Source of the DNA: RFSX01 sp964567435
GTDB lineage: Bacteria; Bacteroidota; Bacteroidia; Chitinophagales; Saprospiraceae
Reading direction: 5' to 3'
Assembly (NCBI GenBank): GCA_964567435.1
Contig: CAZMMQ010000007.1
Location: 31,993-95,992 of the forward strand
Length of the DNA: 64,000 nt
The notes below the pieces were generated by a model. It searched no databases. It was not told where the DNA came from and saw only the letters and a list, made by a program, of their open reading frames with translations. Below, one piece after another: positions 1-8,583 of this stretch. A program made the translations under genes and the position numbers. Within the stretch, counting starts at the first letter, position 1. Each line of letters begins with the position of its first letter.

Positions 1-1258
1 CTGATTTTACTCCAAAAACTTTTTCGAACATAGCTACAATTGGAATACTACCTCCTCCTCTTACAGGAATAGGTTTCTTCCCAAATGCGTCTTGCATGGC
101 TTTAGAGGCCGCTTGGTACTCCACAGTATTTGTTGGTGTCACCGCTGGGAAGCCTCCGTGATGTGGTCGTACTTCGACCTTGACACCTGGCGGTGCTATC
201 TTTTTAAAGTGATCAGAAAAGAGCTTAGTAATCTTATCAGGATGCTGATCAGGTACCAATCTCATACTTATCTTAGCGAAGGCTTTAGAAGGTAGTACCG
301 TTTTAGCCCCTTCGCCAATATATCCGCCCCATATACCATTGACATCCAACGTCGGTCTCGTAGATGTTCTCTCCAAGGTTGTATATCCTCTTTCTCCAGA
401 TACATCATCTATACCCAAGCCTTTTTTGTAAGCTTTGATATCGAACGGCGCTTTATTTATCGCTGATCTGTCTCCACTACCTAGCTCTACTACATCCTGA
501 TAGAATCCTGGTATGGTAATGTGTCCATTCAGATCATGTAGTGAAGCAATCATTTTGCTCAGGGCATTGATAGGATTAGTGACTCCTCCACCATACACAC
601 CAGAGTGTAAGTCTTTATTTGGTCCAGTTACTTCTACTTCTACATATGATAATCCTCTAAGGCCAATAGTCACACTTGGTGTTTTATTATCAATTATAGA
701 TGTATCAGAAAGGAGAACAACATCTGAACTCAGCATTTTTGCATTCTTCTTACAGAATTTCTCCAGATTATCTGAGCCTACTTCTTCCTCACCTTCAATC
801 ATAAACTTGACGTTGCAAGGGATGCTGTTATTCTCATTCATGGCTTCAAAAGCCTTCACATGCATATACAATTGTCCTTTGTCATCACAAGCACCACGAG
901 CAAAAATGGCACCTTTAGGGTGGATTTTGGTTTTTTTGACGACGGGCTCAAAAGGTGGTGAATCCCACAAATCAAGCGGATCCGGTGGCTGGACATCATA
1001 ATGACCATAGACCAATACAGTTGGCAGTTTTGGATCGATGATTTTCTCACCATATACTATTGGATGACCATCCGTAGGATATAACTTTGTCTTCTGAAGC
1101 CCTGCATCCGCCATTTTCTTTCTCAGCCATTCTGCTGCCTCTTTCACATCCTTTGCATACTTTGGATCTGCTGATATAGATGGAATCCTTAGAAAATCTA
1201 ATAACTCATCTAAGTAGCGTTTTTTATTCTTGCTAATATAGGTTTGGACATTTTTCAT
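1..1258 (-). CDS. M20 family dipeptidase, 3' end outside window
   Basis: Metal-dependent exopeptidase of the M20 (CNDP/PepV-like) family, expected to hydrolyse dipeptides in the cytoplasm. The reading frame is open from an ATG at 1258 to the window edge, about 419 residues, so the C-terminal end is missing. Visible family motifs in order are YGHYDVQPPDP (zinc His and catalytic Asp, near residue 87), RGACDDKGQ (bridging Asp), IEGEEEVGS (general-base Glu and zinc Glu) and LHSGVYGG at the start of the dimerisation lid domain. It has no signal peptide. It is transcribed divergently from the AraC-type gene at 1369, and a TAnnTTTG promoter box lies 35 bases upstream. The family is secure; the exact substrate is not. 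Confidence 0.9.
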   Translation of the reverse strand, partial: MKNVQTYISKNKKRYLDELLDFLRIPSISADPKYAKDVKEAAEWLRKKMADAGLQKTKLYPTDGHPIVYGEKIIDPKLPTVLVYGHYDVQPPDPLDLWDSPPFEPVVKKTKIHPKGAIFARGACDDKGQLYMHVKAFEAMNENNSIPCNVKFMIEGEEEVGSDNLEKFCKKNAKMLSSDVVLLSDTSIIDNKTPSVTIGLRGLSYVEVEVTGPNKDLHSGVYGGGVTNPINALSKMIASLHDLNGHITIPGFYQDVVELGSGDRSAINKAPFDIKAYKKGLGIDDVSGERGYTTLERTSTRPTLDVNGIWGGYIGEGAKTVLPSKAFAKISMRLVPDQHPDKITKLFSDHFKKIAPPGVKVEVRPHHGGFPAVTPTNTVEYQAASKAMQDAFGKKPIPVRGGGSIPIVAMFEKVFGVKS

Positions 1259-1292
1259 ATTACAAATAACTGTTTAATAGATTTGTGAGGTA

Positions 1293-1300
1293 CAAAAGTA
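1293..1300 (-). promoter_or_regulatory. Candidate -7 box (TACTTTTG) of the M20 dipeptidase gene
   Basis: The minus strand reads TACTTTTG, an exact match to the Bacteroidota housekeeping -7 consensus TAnnTTTG, about 35 bases before the ATG. The matching -33 TTTG element is weak (TTTTC). Assignment rests on consensus and position only. Confidence 0.4.
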
Positions 1301-1368
1301 ACAGACTTGTCAAGAAAATATATGAACATCCATTGAGATAGGTTACTTATCTTGTTAGTTTAGTGATT

Positions 1369-2499
1369 ATGCAATATTCTTTTGTCATATGTGGCGTATT
1401 GACCCTTCTTTTTGCATTGTTGATTATATCTAGGAAGGGTAAGCAACTAGAACATTGGTTGCTTGGGCTCATATTCCTATTATTGACAATTAATTGTGCC
1501 TATGTTTTTTGCTTTTTCAATAGTGAAGCGTCTTTCCATGTGATTTTGTTTTCGGAGCTCAATTATGCTATTCCATTATTATACGGCCCATTATTCTATT
1601 ATTATACCAAAGCCCTGACAAATAGGGACTTTAAGATGAAGGCCAAAGACAGGTTACATTTTCTGCCTTTTCTTATTTTCTTCATTATTGTCTTAGTAGA
1701 TCAGATATTACCTGATGGATTTCTACCTGATAATGCTCAGCATGGATATCCCTTCCCTAAGCTAATTCTGACACCACTCTATTTCTTTGCTTCTATCTTT
1801 TTGATAAGAAGATATCACAAAGGATATTTAGAAGAGTATTCCTATGAGCAAGAATCCAATTTGGTATGGCTCAATTGGATAATAACAGGAGCAATTATTC
1901 TGTGGATTATTGCCTCCGTAGGATATATATTGAATCTATTCAGGGAGCATCATAAGATCATGATTTATGATTATTACACCCTATCCTTTCTTGCATTTTT
2001 TATGTTCGCATTAGCCTTCATTGCCATTAAGAAAACAAATCTCTTTGTTTTCAATGCACCCAACAAGAACAATAAAGTAGACAATAGGTACAGCTTACCA
2101 CCTGACCTGGAACCAGAAGAACAACAAACTTCAAATACAAAAATTGAAGATGAACCTATTGCACTAAAAGCAGACAAGGAGGCTCTGCTAAGAATCATGG
2201 AAAAAGAGCAACCTTATCTAAATCCAGTTCTCAGCTTGGCCAAGCTATCAGAAATCTCAAATATCCCTTCTTACCGCTTGACCAAAGTATTGAAAACCTC
2301 AGAAGGCAGCTTTTATGATTTTATCAACAAGTACCGTGTGGATCATATCAAATTACTATTGGATGATGGGAAAGCCACTCAATATAGTATTCTTGCCTTA
2401 GCAATGGATAGTGGCTTCAATTCCAAAGCGTCCTTTAATCGGATATTTAAAAAACATATGGGGATGACCCCTTCCAATTACTTAAAAAACCTTGGATAG
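1369..2499 (+). CDS. Membrane-anchored AraC-family transcriptional regulator
   Basis: The N-terminal half (about residues 1-225) is built of roughly seven hydrophobic helices and the C-terminal 100 residues are an AraC/XylS double helix-turn-helix. The second HTH shows the typical core ALAMDSGFNSKASFNRIFKK followed by GMTP. A charged linker of about 50 residues (EPEEQQTSN region) joins the two. Such regulators are common in Bacteroidota, where the membrane part is presumed to sense a signal and the DNA-binding part acts in cis; ligand and targets are unknown. An in-frame GTG lies two codons upstream (1363) but the ATG at 1369 is the better start. It converges on cdaA with only 3 bases between the stop codons. 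Confidence 0.85.
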   Translation: MQYSFVICGVLTLLFALLIISRKGKQLEHWLLGLIFLLLTINCAYVFCFFNSEASFHVILFSELNYAIPLLYGPLFYYYTKALTNRDFKMKAKDRLHFLPFLIFFIIVLVDQILPDGFLPDNAQHGYPFPKLILTPLYFFASIFLIRRYHKGYLEEYSYEQESNLVWLNWIITGAIILWIIASVGYILNLFREHHKIMIYDYYTLSFLAFFMFALAFIAIKKTNLFVFNAPNKNNKVDNRYSLPPDLEPEEQQTSNTKIEDEPIALKADKEALLRIMEKEQPYLNPVLSLAKLSEISNIPSYRLTKVLKTSEGSFYDFINKYRVDHIKLLLDDGKATQYSILALAMDSGFNSKASFNRIFKKHMGMTPSNYLKNLG

Positions 2500-2502
2500 G
2501 TA

Positions 2503-3315
2503 TTATTCGCGTAAGGATTCGGTGTAGTAGCTATTTACTGTTTGCCTTATTACATCGTGCGAAACATTTCTGAATATCTTGCCTTCTGTAGCATAAGATA
2601 TTTCTCCGTTCTCTTCAGAAATCATGATAGCCAACAAGCTTGTATTTTCTGTTGCTCCTAATCCAGCTCTATGACGCAAGCCCAAGTCTTCTTCTATAGA
2701 TTGATTTTCAGACACAGGTAATATGCAAGAAGCAGCAACCACTTTATCGCCTTCAATAATTACAGCTCCATCATGCAAAGGGGCATTTTTAAAAAAGATA
2801 TTCTCTAACAATGGTGATGATACTTTAGCATCTAAGACTCTCCCAGTCTTGGTTAATTCTGGTACATCTTTCGTGGTTAATATCATCAGACCTCCCGTTT
2901 TGGTTTTACTCAATTCCTTAGTTGCTTTAACTATCTCATTAGTGAGCAAAGTGGCCTCTTCTTTATTCTGAAGTACCGATGGATTAAAAAACTTATCAAA
3001 AAAGTCTGATCTTCTTTTAAGCATATTATCACCTACCATCAAAAGAAATCGCCTTATCTCTGGTTGGAATATGACCATAATACCTATAAGCCCAATACCA
3101 GCCACTGATCCTAACATAGTCCGAAGGAGTCTCATATTGAGATAGGTAACTATTGTATAGAGGAGGAAGAAAATAATAATCCCAATGAAAATATTAACTG
3201 CAACTGTCCCCCTAACATACTTGTAGACCATATATATTAAATAGGCTGCAATGAGTACATCAAGAATATCCAGTACTCTTATATCAAAACCACCTACACT
3301 AAATAAATATTCGAT
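2503..3315 (-). CDS. cdaA: Diadenylate cyclase CdaA (c-di-AMP synthase), non-ATG start proposed
   Basis: Makes cyclic di-AMP from two ATP. N-terminal membrane helices are followed by a DisA_N (DAC) domain with the hallmark DGA motif (PLHDGAVII) and RHRAGLG motif in the catalytic half. The first ATG (3231) would give 242 residues beginning inside a membrane helix. The frame stays open upstream to a TAA at 3340-3342, and the extra 28 codons read like the normal CdaA N-terminus (GGFDIRVLDILDVLIAAY). That stretch has no ATG, GTG or TTG; the best-placed candidate is ATC at 3313-3315, preceded by AAAGGA, which would give xEYLFSVGG and about 270 residues, the usual family length. A sequencing error is the alternative. 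It lies about 50 bases downstream of the prolyl oligopeptidase gene on the same strand. Confidence 0.88.
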   Translation of the reverse strand: MEYLFSVGGFDIRVLDILDVLIAAYLIYMVYKYVRGTVAVNIFIGIIIFFLLYTIVTYLNMRLLRTMLGSVAGIGLIGIMVIFQPEIRRFLLMVGDNMLKRRSDFFDKFFNPSVLQNKEEATLLTNEIVKATKELSKTKTGGLMILTTKDVPELTKTGRVLDAKVSSPLLENIFFKNAPLHDGAVIIEGDKVVAASCILPVSENQSIEEDLGLRHRAGLGATENTSLLAIMISEENGEISYATEGKIFRNVSHDVIRQTVNSYYTESLRE

Positions 3316-3349
3316 AAGTCCTTTGTTTGGATTGTAAAATTACTTTAAA

Positions 3350-3368
3350 AAAAGAAATGCTTTTTTAC
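3350..3368 (-). terminator. Weak A/T-rich hairpin after the prolyl oligopeptidase gene
   Basis: On the minus strand, AAAAAAG and CTTTTTT arms separated by about five bases directly follow the TAG of the peptidase gene and run into a T-rich stretch. The stem has almost no G-C pairs, so it may be only a weak or partial terminator, leaving cdaA within read-through distance. Confidence 0.3.
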
Positions 3369-5516
3369 CTAACCGTCAATATATTTCACTGGGCTGTTTG
3401 TATTGTAGAAGAAGAAGGCCCATCTGTCTGCTTGCTCGTCTATTATCTTAGATGTGGGTTTGCCAGCCCCATGACCTGCATTAACATCTATTCTTAGCAA
3501 GACCGGTGACTCTCCATCATGACATTCCTGCAACCGTGCACCAAACTTAAATGAATGAGCTGGGACCACTCTATCATCATGATCGGCTGTAGTGACCATG
3601 GTGGCTGGATAATCTACACCTGGTTTGAGGTTATGTAATGGAGAATATGACAATAAATTATCAAACTGTTCTGGATCATCACTCGATCCATACTCAGGCA
3701 CCCATCCCCATCCTACTGTAAACTTATGGTAACGCAACATATCCATCACCCCAACTGCTGGAAACGCGACAGCAAACTTATCTGGTTCTTGCGTCATACA
3801 AGCGCCTACTAGCAATCCACCATTGGAGCCTCCAGCAATAGCTAATTTTTCTGACGAAGTATATCCTTGTTCTATTAGATAATCAGCTGCCGCTATGAAG
3901 TCATCAAATACATTCTGCTTCTTATCTAACATCCCCGCCTTATGCCACTCCTCTCCATACTCTCCACCTCCTCTCAAATTAGGCATAGCATATACCCCAC
4001 CATTTTCCAATAAGATCAGTCGTGAAACAGAAAAAGACGGTGTCAAATTCACATTAAATCCTCCGTAGCCATATAGATAAGTTGGATTATTGCCATCTTT
4101 TTTAAGTCCTTTCTTATACACCAAAAACATAGGGACTTTTGTGCCATCCTTGCTGGTATAAAAAACTTGTTCCTCCACATAATCTTCTGGGTTAAATTTC
4201 AAACTCGCTTTAAAAAATGACTCAGATGTATTAGATTCTATATCATATCTATATATTGAGTTGGGTATGATAAATGAGTTAAACGAATAGAAAAACTCTT
4301 TATCTCCTCTCTGCCCTCCAAATCCATCAGCTGTACCCAAACCAGGTAATGAAACTTCTAATTCATTAGATCCATCTTTATCATATCTTTTGATAACGGT
4401 CTTAGCGTCTTTAAGATAATCCGCCCACAAGTACCCACCACCCGTAGATACTCCATCCAATAACTCATCCTTCTCGGGGATGACCGTCATCCAATTAGAT
4501 TCGCTTGGCTGATCAGGGTCAATAGAAACCAGTCTATACTTCGGTGCACCTATATCCGTTAGGACCAGAAAGCGATCGCCAACATAATCAACAATGCTAC
4601 TTTTATTCTTGAATCCAGTAAACAGAGCTCTGTATCCATCTGATTTTCTCAAATCTTTGTAATAAGTTTCGAAACCATCAGTACCAGTAGATGCATAGAC
4701 AATATGATAGTGCTTATCTTCTGTCAATCCTCCAAAATGGTATCTCTTTGGTTCTGATTTATTATCAAAAATCAATTGATCTTGACTCTGATCATCTCCC
4801 AATTTGTGGAAATATATAGAATGGTAGTCATTGGTAGCAGATAACTCAGTACCATCTACAGGTGTCGGATATTTACTATAATAAAAACCATTATCCAACC
4901 AGCTTGCGCCAGAAAACTTAACCCACTTCAGTTCATCTGATAGTTTTCGTCGGGTTGCAATCTCCATCACATAGATAGTCTGCCAGTCGCTCCCCGCATT
5001 AGACTGACTGTAGGCCACATATTTGTCATCAGGAGAAAAGCCTAAGAAATTAATAGCCGCTATTCCATCTTCAGATAGCTCATTGGGGTCCAAAAATACT
5101 TCAGGTATGGCATCTTTCCCTTTTTGATTGTAAATCACTGCTTGATTCTGCAGACCATCATTTTTCCTGTAGAAATAGTATTCTCCCCTTTTTGAAGGAG
5201 AACTCAATTTTTCATAATTAAATAGTTCTTCATAACGATCACGAATTTTATCTCTGTAGGGTATCTGATCCAGATATCCTTGTGTCACTTCATTTTGGGA
5301 TGTCACCCACTTTTTGACATTAGAAGCTGTATCTAACTCTAACCATCTATATGCATCAGAAACTTTTACACCATGGTAATCATCTACAATACTGGAGTCT
5401 TTTGTTGTGTTTGGATATGAAACTTCAATCATTGCCACCTTATTTATTTGACGTTCTGGGTTACATGAGATAATACTGAAAGTAATTATAATGATAGGAA
5501 GGATCAATTTGGACAT
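3369..5516 (-). CDS. Prolyl oligopeptidase family (S9A) lipoprotein
   Basis: Serine peptidase that cleaves short peptides after proline. The N-terminus is a lipoprotein signal with a lipobox ending in Cys at about residue 19 (SIISC), so the enzyme is probably anchored in the periplasm. The next 400 residues form the seven-bladed propeller (Peptidase_S9_N, PDAYRWLE-type start), and the alpha/beta-hydrolase domain follows. The catalytic Ser is about residue 564 in GGSNGG, Asp about 648 in DHDDRV and His about 682 in NAGHGAG. At 715 residues it is full length for the family. It shares its strand with cdaA downstream; a TAnnTTTG promoter box lies just upstream. Confidence 0.93.
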   Translation of the reverse strand: MSKLILPIIIITFSIISCNPERQINKVAMIEVSYPNTTKDSSIVDDYHGVKVSDAYRWLELDTASNVKKWVTSQNEVTQGYLDQIPYRDKIRDRYEELFNYEKLSSPSKRGEYYFYRKNDGLQNQAVIYNQKGKDAIPEVFLDPNELSEDGIAAINFLGFSPDDKYVAYSQSNAGSDWQTIYVMEIATRRKLSDELKWVKFSGASWLDNGFYYSKYPTPVDGTELSATNDYHSIYFHKLGDDQSQDQLIFDNKSEPKRYHFGGLTEDKHYHIVYASTGTDGFETYYKDLRKSDGYRALFTGFKNKSSIVDYVGDRFLVLTDIGAPKYRLVSIDPDQPSESNWMTVIPEKDELLDGVSTGGGYLWADYLKDAKTVIKRYDKDGSNELEVSLPGLGTADGFGGQRGDKEFFYSFNSFIIPNSIYRYDIESNTSESFFKASLKFNPEDYVEEQVFYTSKDGTKVPMFLVYKKGLKKDGNNPTYLYGYGGFNVNLTPSFSVSRLILLENGGVYAMPNLRGGGEYGEEWHKAGMLDKKQNVFDDFIAAADYLIEQGYTSSEKLAIAGGSNGGLLVGACMTQEPDKFAVAFPAVGVMDMLRYHKFTVGWGWVPEYGSSDDPEQFDNLLSYSPLHNLKPGVDYPATMVTTADHDDRVVPAHSFKFGARLQECHDGESPVLLRIDVNAGHGAGKPTSKIIDEQADRWAFFFYNTNSPVKYIDG

Positions 5517-5539
5517 AATCTATATTATTATAAGTTTAT

Positions 5540-5547
5540 CAAAATTA
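5540..5547 (-). promoter_or_regulatory. Candidate -7 box (TAATTTTG) of the prolyl oligopeptidase gene
   Basis: The minus strand reads TAATTTTG, a full TAnnTTTG match, about 24 bases before the ATG at 5516. A TTTACTG stretch about 20 bases further upstream could serve as a weak -33 element. Confidence 0.45.
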
Positions 5548-5611
5548 TGATTGTTGAAAATACAGTAAATATGGACCTTCGTTTTATTTATCTTCGTTCT
5601 AATTTTAAGAA

Positions 5612-6232
5612 ATGTATCAGATTCAGATATTAGTGAGTTTTTGTTGCCTGATTTTAATAGGTAGCTCTGCATCAGGTCAGTCCAGTATGAGTTGGTTTGA
5701 GCCATCTAGCATTACTGATGAGAAGGATATTATTACCTCATCAGATTGCCAAATTGCAAAAGAAGACAACACAGGACTCTATTACGAAATCGAGTTTGAG
5801 CAAAAACCCTTCTTTGTCTATACACATCCTCAAGTAAGAGGTTTTGTGCAAGATGGTTTTCTGATGGAATGCCAAGCCAACATCCAGCAAGTAGACGAAA
5901 ATAAATTCTTGATTTTGGAATATAAAATCAATTCTAGTCAAGCTAAAATCAGTTATGGAAATCTCGAAAAAGGAGAAAAAATAAAGGTAGACCTCATTAA
6001 CAAAGAGCATATTTACTTAGAAAACATAGAACGAAGCAGAGGAAAAGTGAGAAAGTCTGATAACTACACTCTCTACTATGGCACCTACGCGATCAGCAAA
6101 GACAATATGAATATGCTCAAAAAACATAGCATAGATAAGATCACTGTATTGTGGGAAGAAGGCATAGAGACTTATGAAATACAGAACATTGATTTGATCA
6201 AAAATCAGTTGAATTTTCTTGAAAAGAGATAA
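5612..6232 (+). CDS. Secreted protein of unknown function
   Basis: Not recognised. The 206-residue product starts with a clear signal peptide (hydrophobic core LVSFCCLILIGSSA, cleavage likely after SASG), so it is exported. The mature part is rich in Lys/Glu and alternating beta-strand patterns, with no cysteine pairs or membrane segments and no sorting domain at the C-terminus. Only two bases separate it from the miaE-like gene, and both probably share a transcript with the methyltransferase gene, though a functional link is not evident. Confidence 0.7.
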   Translation: MYQIQILVSFCCLILIGSSASGQSSMSWFEPSSITDEKDIITSSDCQIAKEDNTGLYYEIEFEQKPFFVYTHPQVRGFVQDGFLMECQANIQQVDENKFLILEYKINSSQAKISYGNLEKGEKIKVDLINKEHIYLENIERSRGKVRKSDNYTLYYGTYAISKDNMNMLKKHSIDKITVLWEEGIETYEIQNIDLIKNQLNFLEKR

Positions 6233-6234
6233 GC

Positions 6235-6816
6235 ATGTTAGGACTAAAATTACCCACTGATCCAAGATGGGTCAATATGGCAGAAATGAGCCTCGAAGAG
6301 ATTCTAACAGACCATGCCTATTGTGAGCAGAAAGCCGCCACATCTTGTATATCTCTAATCCAAGGATATCCAGAGAAAGAAAGGATGGTGAGAGAGCTGG
6401 CGCCGATTGTTACTGAGGAGTGGGGACATTTTAGACAAGTACTCAGGGAAATGGATAGAAGAGGTCTTAGACTAGGCCACCAAAGAAAAGATGAGTATGT
6501 CAATAAGCTACTTTCATTCCAACAAAAAGGAGGAGGCAAGGATAATAGCCTGTTGGAGAAACTGTTGACATTTGCTCTTATAGAGGCCAGAAGTTGCGAA
6601 AGATTTAGACTACTAAGTCTTCATATTTCAGAAGACTCACTTAAAGAATTCTATCACTCATTCATGGTGTCAGAGGCAGGACACTATCGACTTTTTATTG
6701 ACCTAGCCAAGGAATATTTTGATGAAGATCGTGTCAAAATCAGATGGCAGGAATATCTCACTTACGAAGCGGGTATAATGGAAGACTTGTCCTTAAGGGG
6801 TGATCGGATGCACTGA
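6235..6816 (+). CDS. miaE: tRNA-(ms2io6A)-hydroxylase MiaE-like protein
   Basis: Ferritin-fold diiron enzyme expected to hydroxylate the isopentenyl group of 2-methylthio-N6-isopentenyladenosine at tRNA position 37. The 193 residues match the family length. Diiron ligands are visible as Glu in the DHAYCEQKAA helix, the EEWGHF motif, the EARSCERF motif and the SEAGHYRLF motif. It is soluble. Its last base is shared with the first base of the next gene (TGATG arrangement), which indicates translational coupling. Confidence 0.88.
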   Translation: MLGLKLPTDPRWVNMAEMSLEEILTDHAYCEQKAATSCISLIQGYPEKERMVRELAPIVTEEWGHFRQVLREMDRRGLRLGHQRKDEYVNKLLSFQQKGGGKDNSLLEKLLTFALIEARSCERFRLLSLHISEDSLKEFYHSFMVSEAGHYRLFIDLAKEYFDEDRVKIRWQEYLTYEAGIMEDLSLRGDRMH

Positions 6817-7403
6817 TGAGTAAGCACCCACAATCATATTGGGAAGGTCGCTATGTGTCTGGACAAACAGGATGGAACATCGGTTATGCCTCGACACCTA
6901 TCCAAGATTTTGCAAACAAACTCCCTTCAAAATCTCTTAAGATATTGATCCCTGGTGCAGGAAATGCCTATGAGGCTGAGCACTTACACCGCAAGGGATT
7001 TACGGATGTGCACATTCTAGATTTTGCACTTCAGCCTTTGGAAGCATTCAAAGCTCGGGTACCAGATTTTCCGGCTTCTCATGTTTACAATCAGGATTTT
7101 TTTGAGCATTCTGGTCAATATGATATTGTATTAGAGCAAACGTTCTTCTGCGCGCTTGATCCAATATTAAGGGTGGATTATGTGACTAAGATGCATGAGT
7201 TACTTCATCCAGAAGGCATACTCGCTGGACTGCTATTTAATATCTCATTTGCTGAGGATAAGCCGCCTTATGGTGGTCATGAGAGTATATACAGACCCTT
7301 GTTTTCCAAAAAATTCTTGATTCAAGAAATGTCAATTAGCAAAAATTCCATCCCAAGCAGACTTGGCAATGAACTATTTGTCATTATGAAGCCCCTCCAT
7401 TAA
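6816..7403 (+). CDS. SAM-dependent methyltransferase, TPMT family
   Basis: Thiopurine S-methyltransferase-type Rossmann methyltransferase, expected to methylate a small thiol or similar xenobiotic with S-adenosylmethionine. It begins with the family signature SYWEGRYVSGQTGWNIG, then the SAM-binding loop ILIPGAGNAYEA (about residues 43-54), an acidic residue ending strand 2 (HILDFA) and the LEQTFFCALDP motif near residue 110. The 195 residues are full length. Its start codon overlaps the miaE stop. The substrate cannot be read from sequence. Confidence 0.88.
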   Translation: MSKHPQSYWEGRYVSGQTGWNIGYASTPIQDFANKLPSKSLKILIPGAGNAYEAEHLHRKGFTDVHILDFALQPLEAFKARVPDFPASHVYNQDFFEHSGQYDIVLEQTFFCALDPILRVDYVTKMHELLHPEGILAGLLFNISFAEDKPPYGGHESIYRPLFSKKFLIQEMSISKNSIPSRLGNELFVIMKPLH

Positions 7404-7419
7404 CAATCAACCAGAAAGA

Positions 7420-8436
7420 TTATCCTCCTACCGATGCTACATTTTCTTTCTGCTTCCTTCCTGCTAGAAAATCTGACTCAGAGCCTCCAGTCAATTTAAT
7501 GCCTCCCCTATCTTTTCTTAATATCCTTGAGAAAAGTGATAATTCCTTATCAAAAAGCCATTGAAATAAAAGCTTTGTCCAAGAGGTGTGGTAATATAAG
7601 CTATCATAATATTCCGGTGCTATGGCTCTAATCTTAGGAAGATTATTCCATGGCACATAGGAGAAGTCGTGATGTTCGTTGTGATAACCCACATTGAAGG
7701 CAACTTTATTAAGAATGCCATAGTAGCTGTAAGTCTCTTGAGGAGGAGCTACCAAAAAGTGTTCTTGTATCCATCTGGCTCCCAACGGGTGCAATCCAAT
7801 AGAAAACAGAAATGAAGCAAACAGGTAAAGCAATCCTATTGGACCAACAAAATAAAAGATCAGAGCATTGAAAGCTAGGACGGACAGAATATTGATGTAG
7901 ATCCATTTGCTAGCAAACTTAATTTCCTTTAGCCTAGGTGGTCTCAATGCAGTAAAAAAGGGGAAAAATGCCAACCAAATGGCCTTCCCTAGAAAATTAC
8001 TCCCCATCAATCTGGCTTCCCATCGACTTGGCAAGTCAGCATCTATATCATAGTGGCCCTGAAAAGCATGATGCTTAAGATGATATTTTCTAAATGATAC
8101 CGAGGTCGGAAAGGCATTTGGCAAATCGCACAATATGCCGCCCCACAGATTAGCTAACCTATTCTTAAACACCATATTATGTGTAAACTCATGCATCAGT
8201 ACAAAAAGTGCATGATTAGCAAAAGCACCGATACAATAAGCCACTATCAAGGCCATCCACCAAGGCTGAGCCTGCATAAACCAACAGATAACCACTTGCA
8301 TCACCACTATCCCAAAAGTGTAATAAAACGTATTAGGATTTCTTCCCATAAGTTGTTTTATTTCAGGATATTTACTGATGATTTCCTTTGTTCTTGCAAT
8401 ATGTGGCTCTGCTGTATGCGAATGATGAAAATCCAT
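7420..8436 (-). CDS. Sphingolipid delta-4 desaturase-like fatty acid desaturase
   Basis: Integral membrane diiron desaturase, 338 residues. It resembles the eukaryotic DEGS (DES1) dihydroceramide desaturase family along its whole length: a short N-terminal segment with HxxRxKEIxxKYPEIKxLM, several hydrophobic helices, and the three histidine boxes HEFTH (about residue 83), HLKHH (about 121) and HNEHH (about 257), the last within YYGILNKVAFNVGYHNEHHDF. The DEGS features ETYSYYG and EYYDSL are also present. DEGS enzymes put a trans double bond at C4 of the sphingoid base, and Bacteroidota commonly make sphingolipids, so this is a plausible role here; no serine palmitoyltransferase is in the window. 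It is a lone gene. Confidence 0.88.
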   Translation of the reverse strand: MDFHHSHTAEPHIARTKEIISKYPEIKQLMGRNPNTFYYTFGIVVMQVVICWFMQAQPWWMALIVAYCIGAFANHALFVLMHEFTHNMVFKNRLANLWGGILCDLPNAFPTSVSFRKYHLKHHAFQGHYDIDADLPSRWEARLMGSNFLGKAIWLAFFPFFTALRPPRLKEIKFASKWIYINILSVLAFNALIFYFVGPIGLLYLFASFLFSIGLHPLGARWIQEHFLVAPPQETYSYYGILNKVAFNVGYHNEHHDFSYVPWNNLPKIRAIAPEYYDSLYYHTSWTKLLFQWLFDKELSLFSRILRKDRGGIKLTGGSESDFLAGRKQKENVASVGG

Positions 8437-8583
8437 AGTGAATCTTAGAGATTAATGTTATTTCTTATCAGAACATAAAATTAGCGCTTAAATACTTCTG
8501 AGTTTGCAAAAGAACAGCCATTTATTGTTTAAAATCGGAATCATTCTTGATATAGTTGATCCGAGAAAGACTGAAACATAACT

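Noticed and set aside
513..1001. 162-codon plus-strand open frame at the window start
   Set aside because: It is antisense to the M20 dipeptidase, whose catalytic motifs are clear on the other strand.
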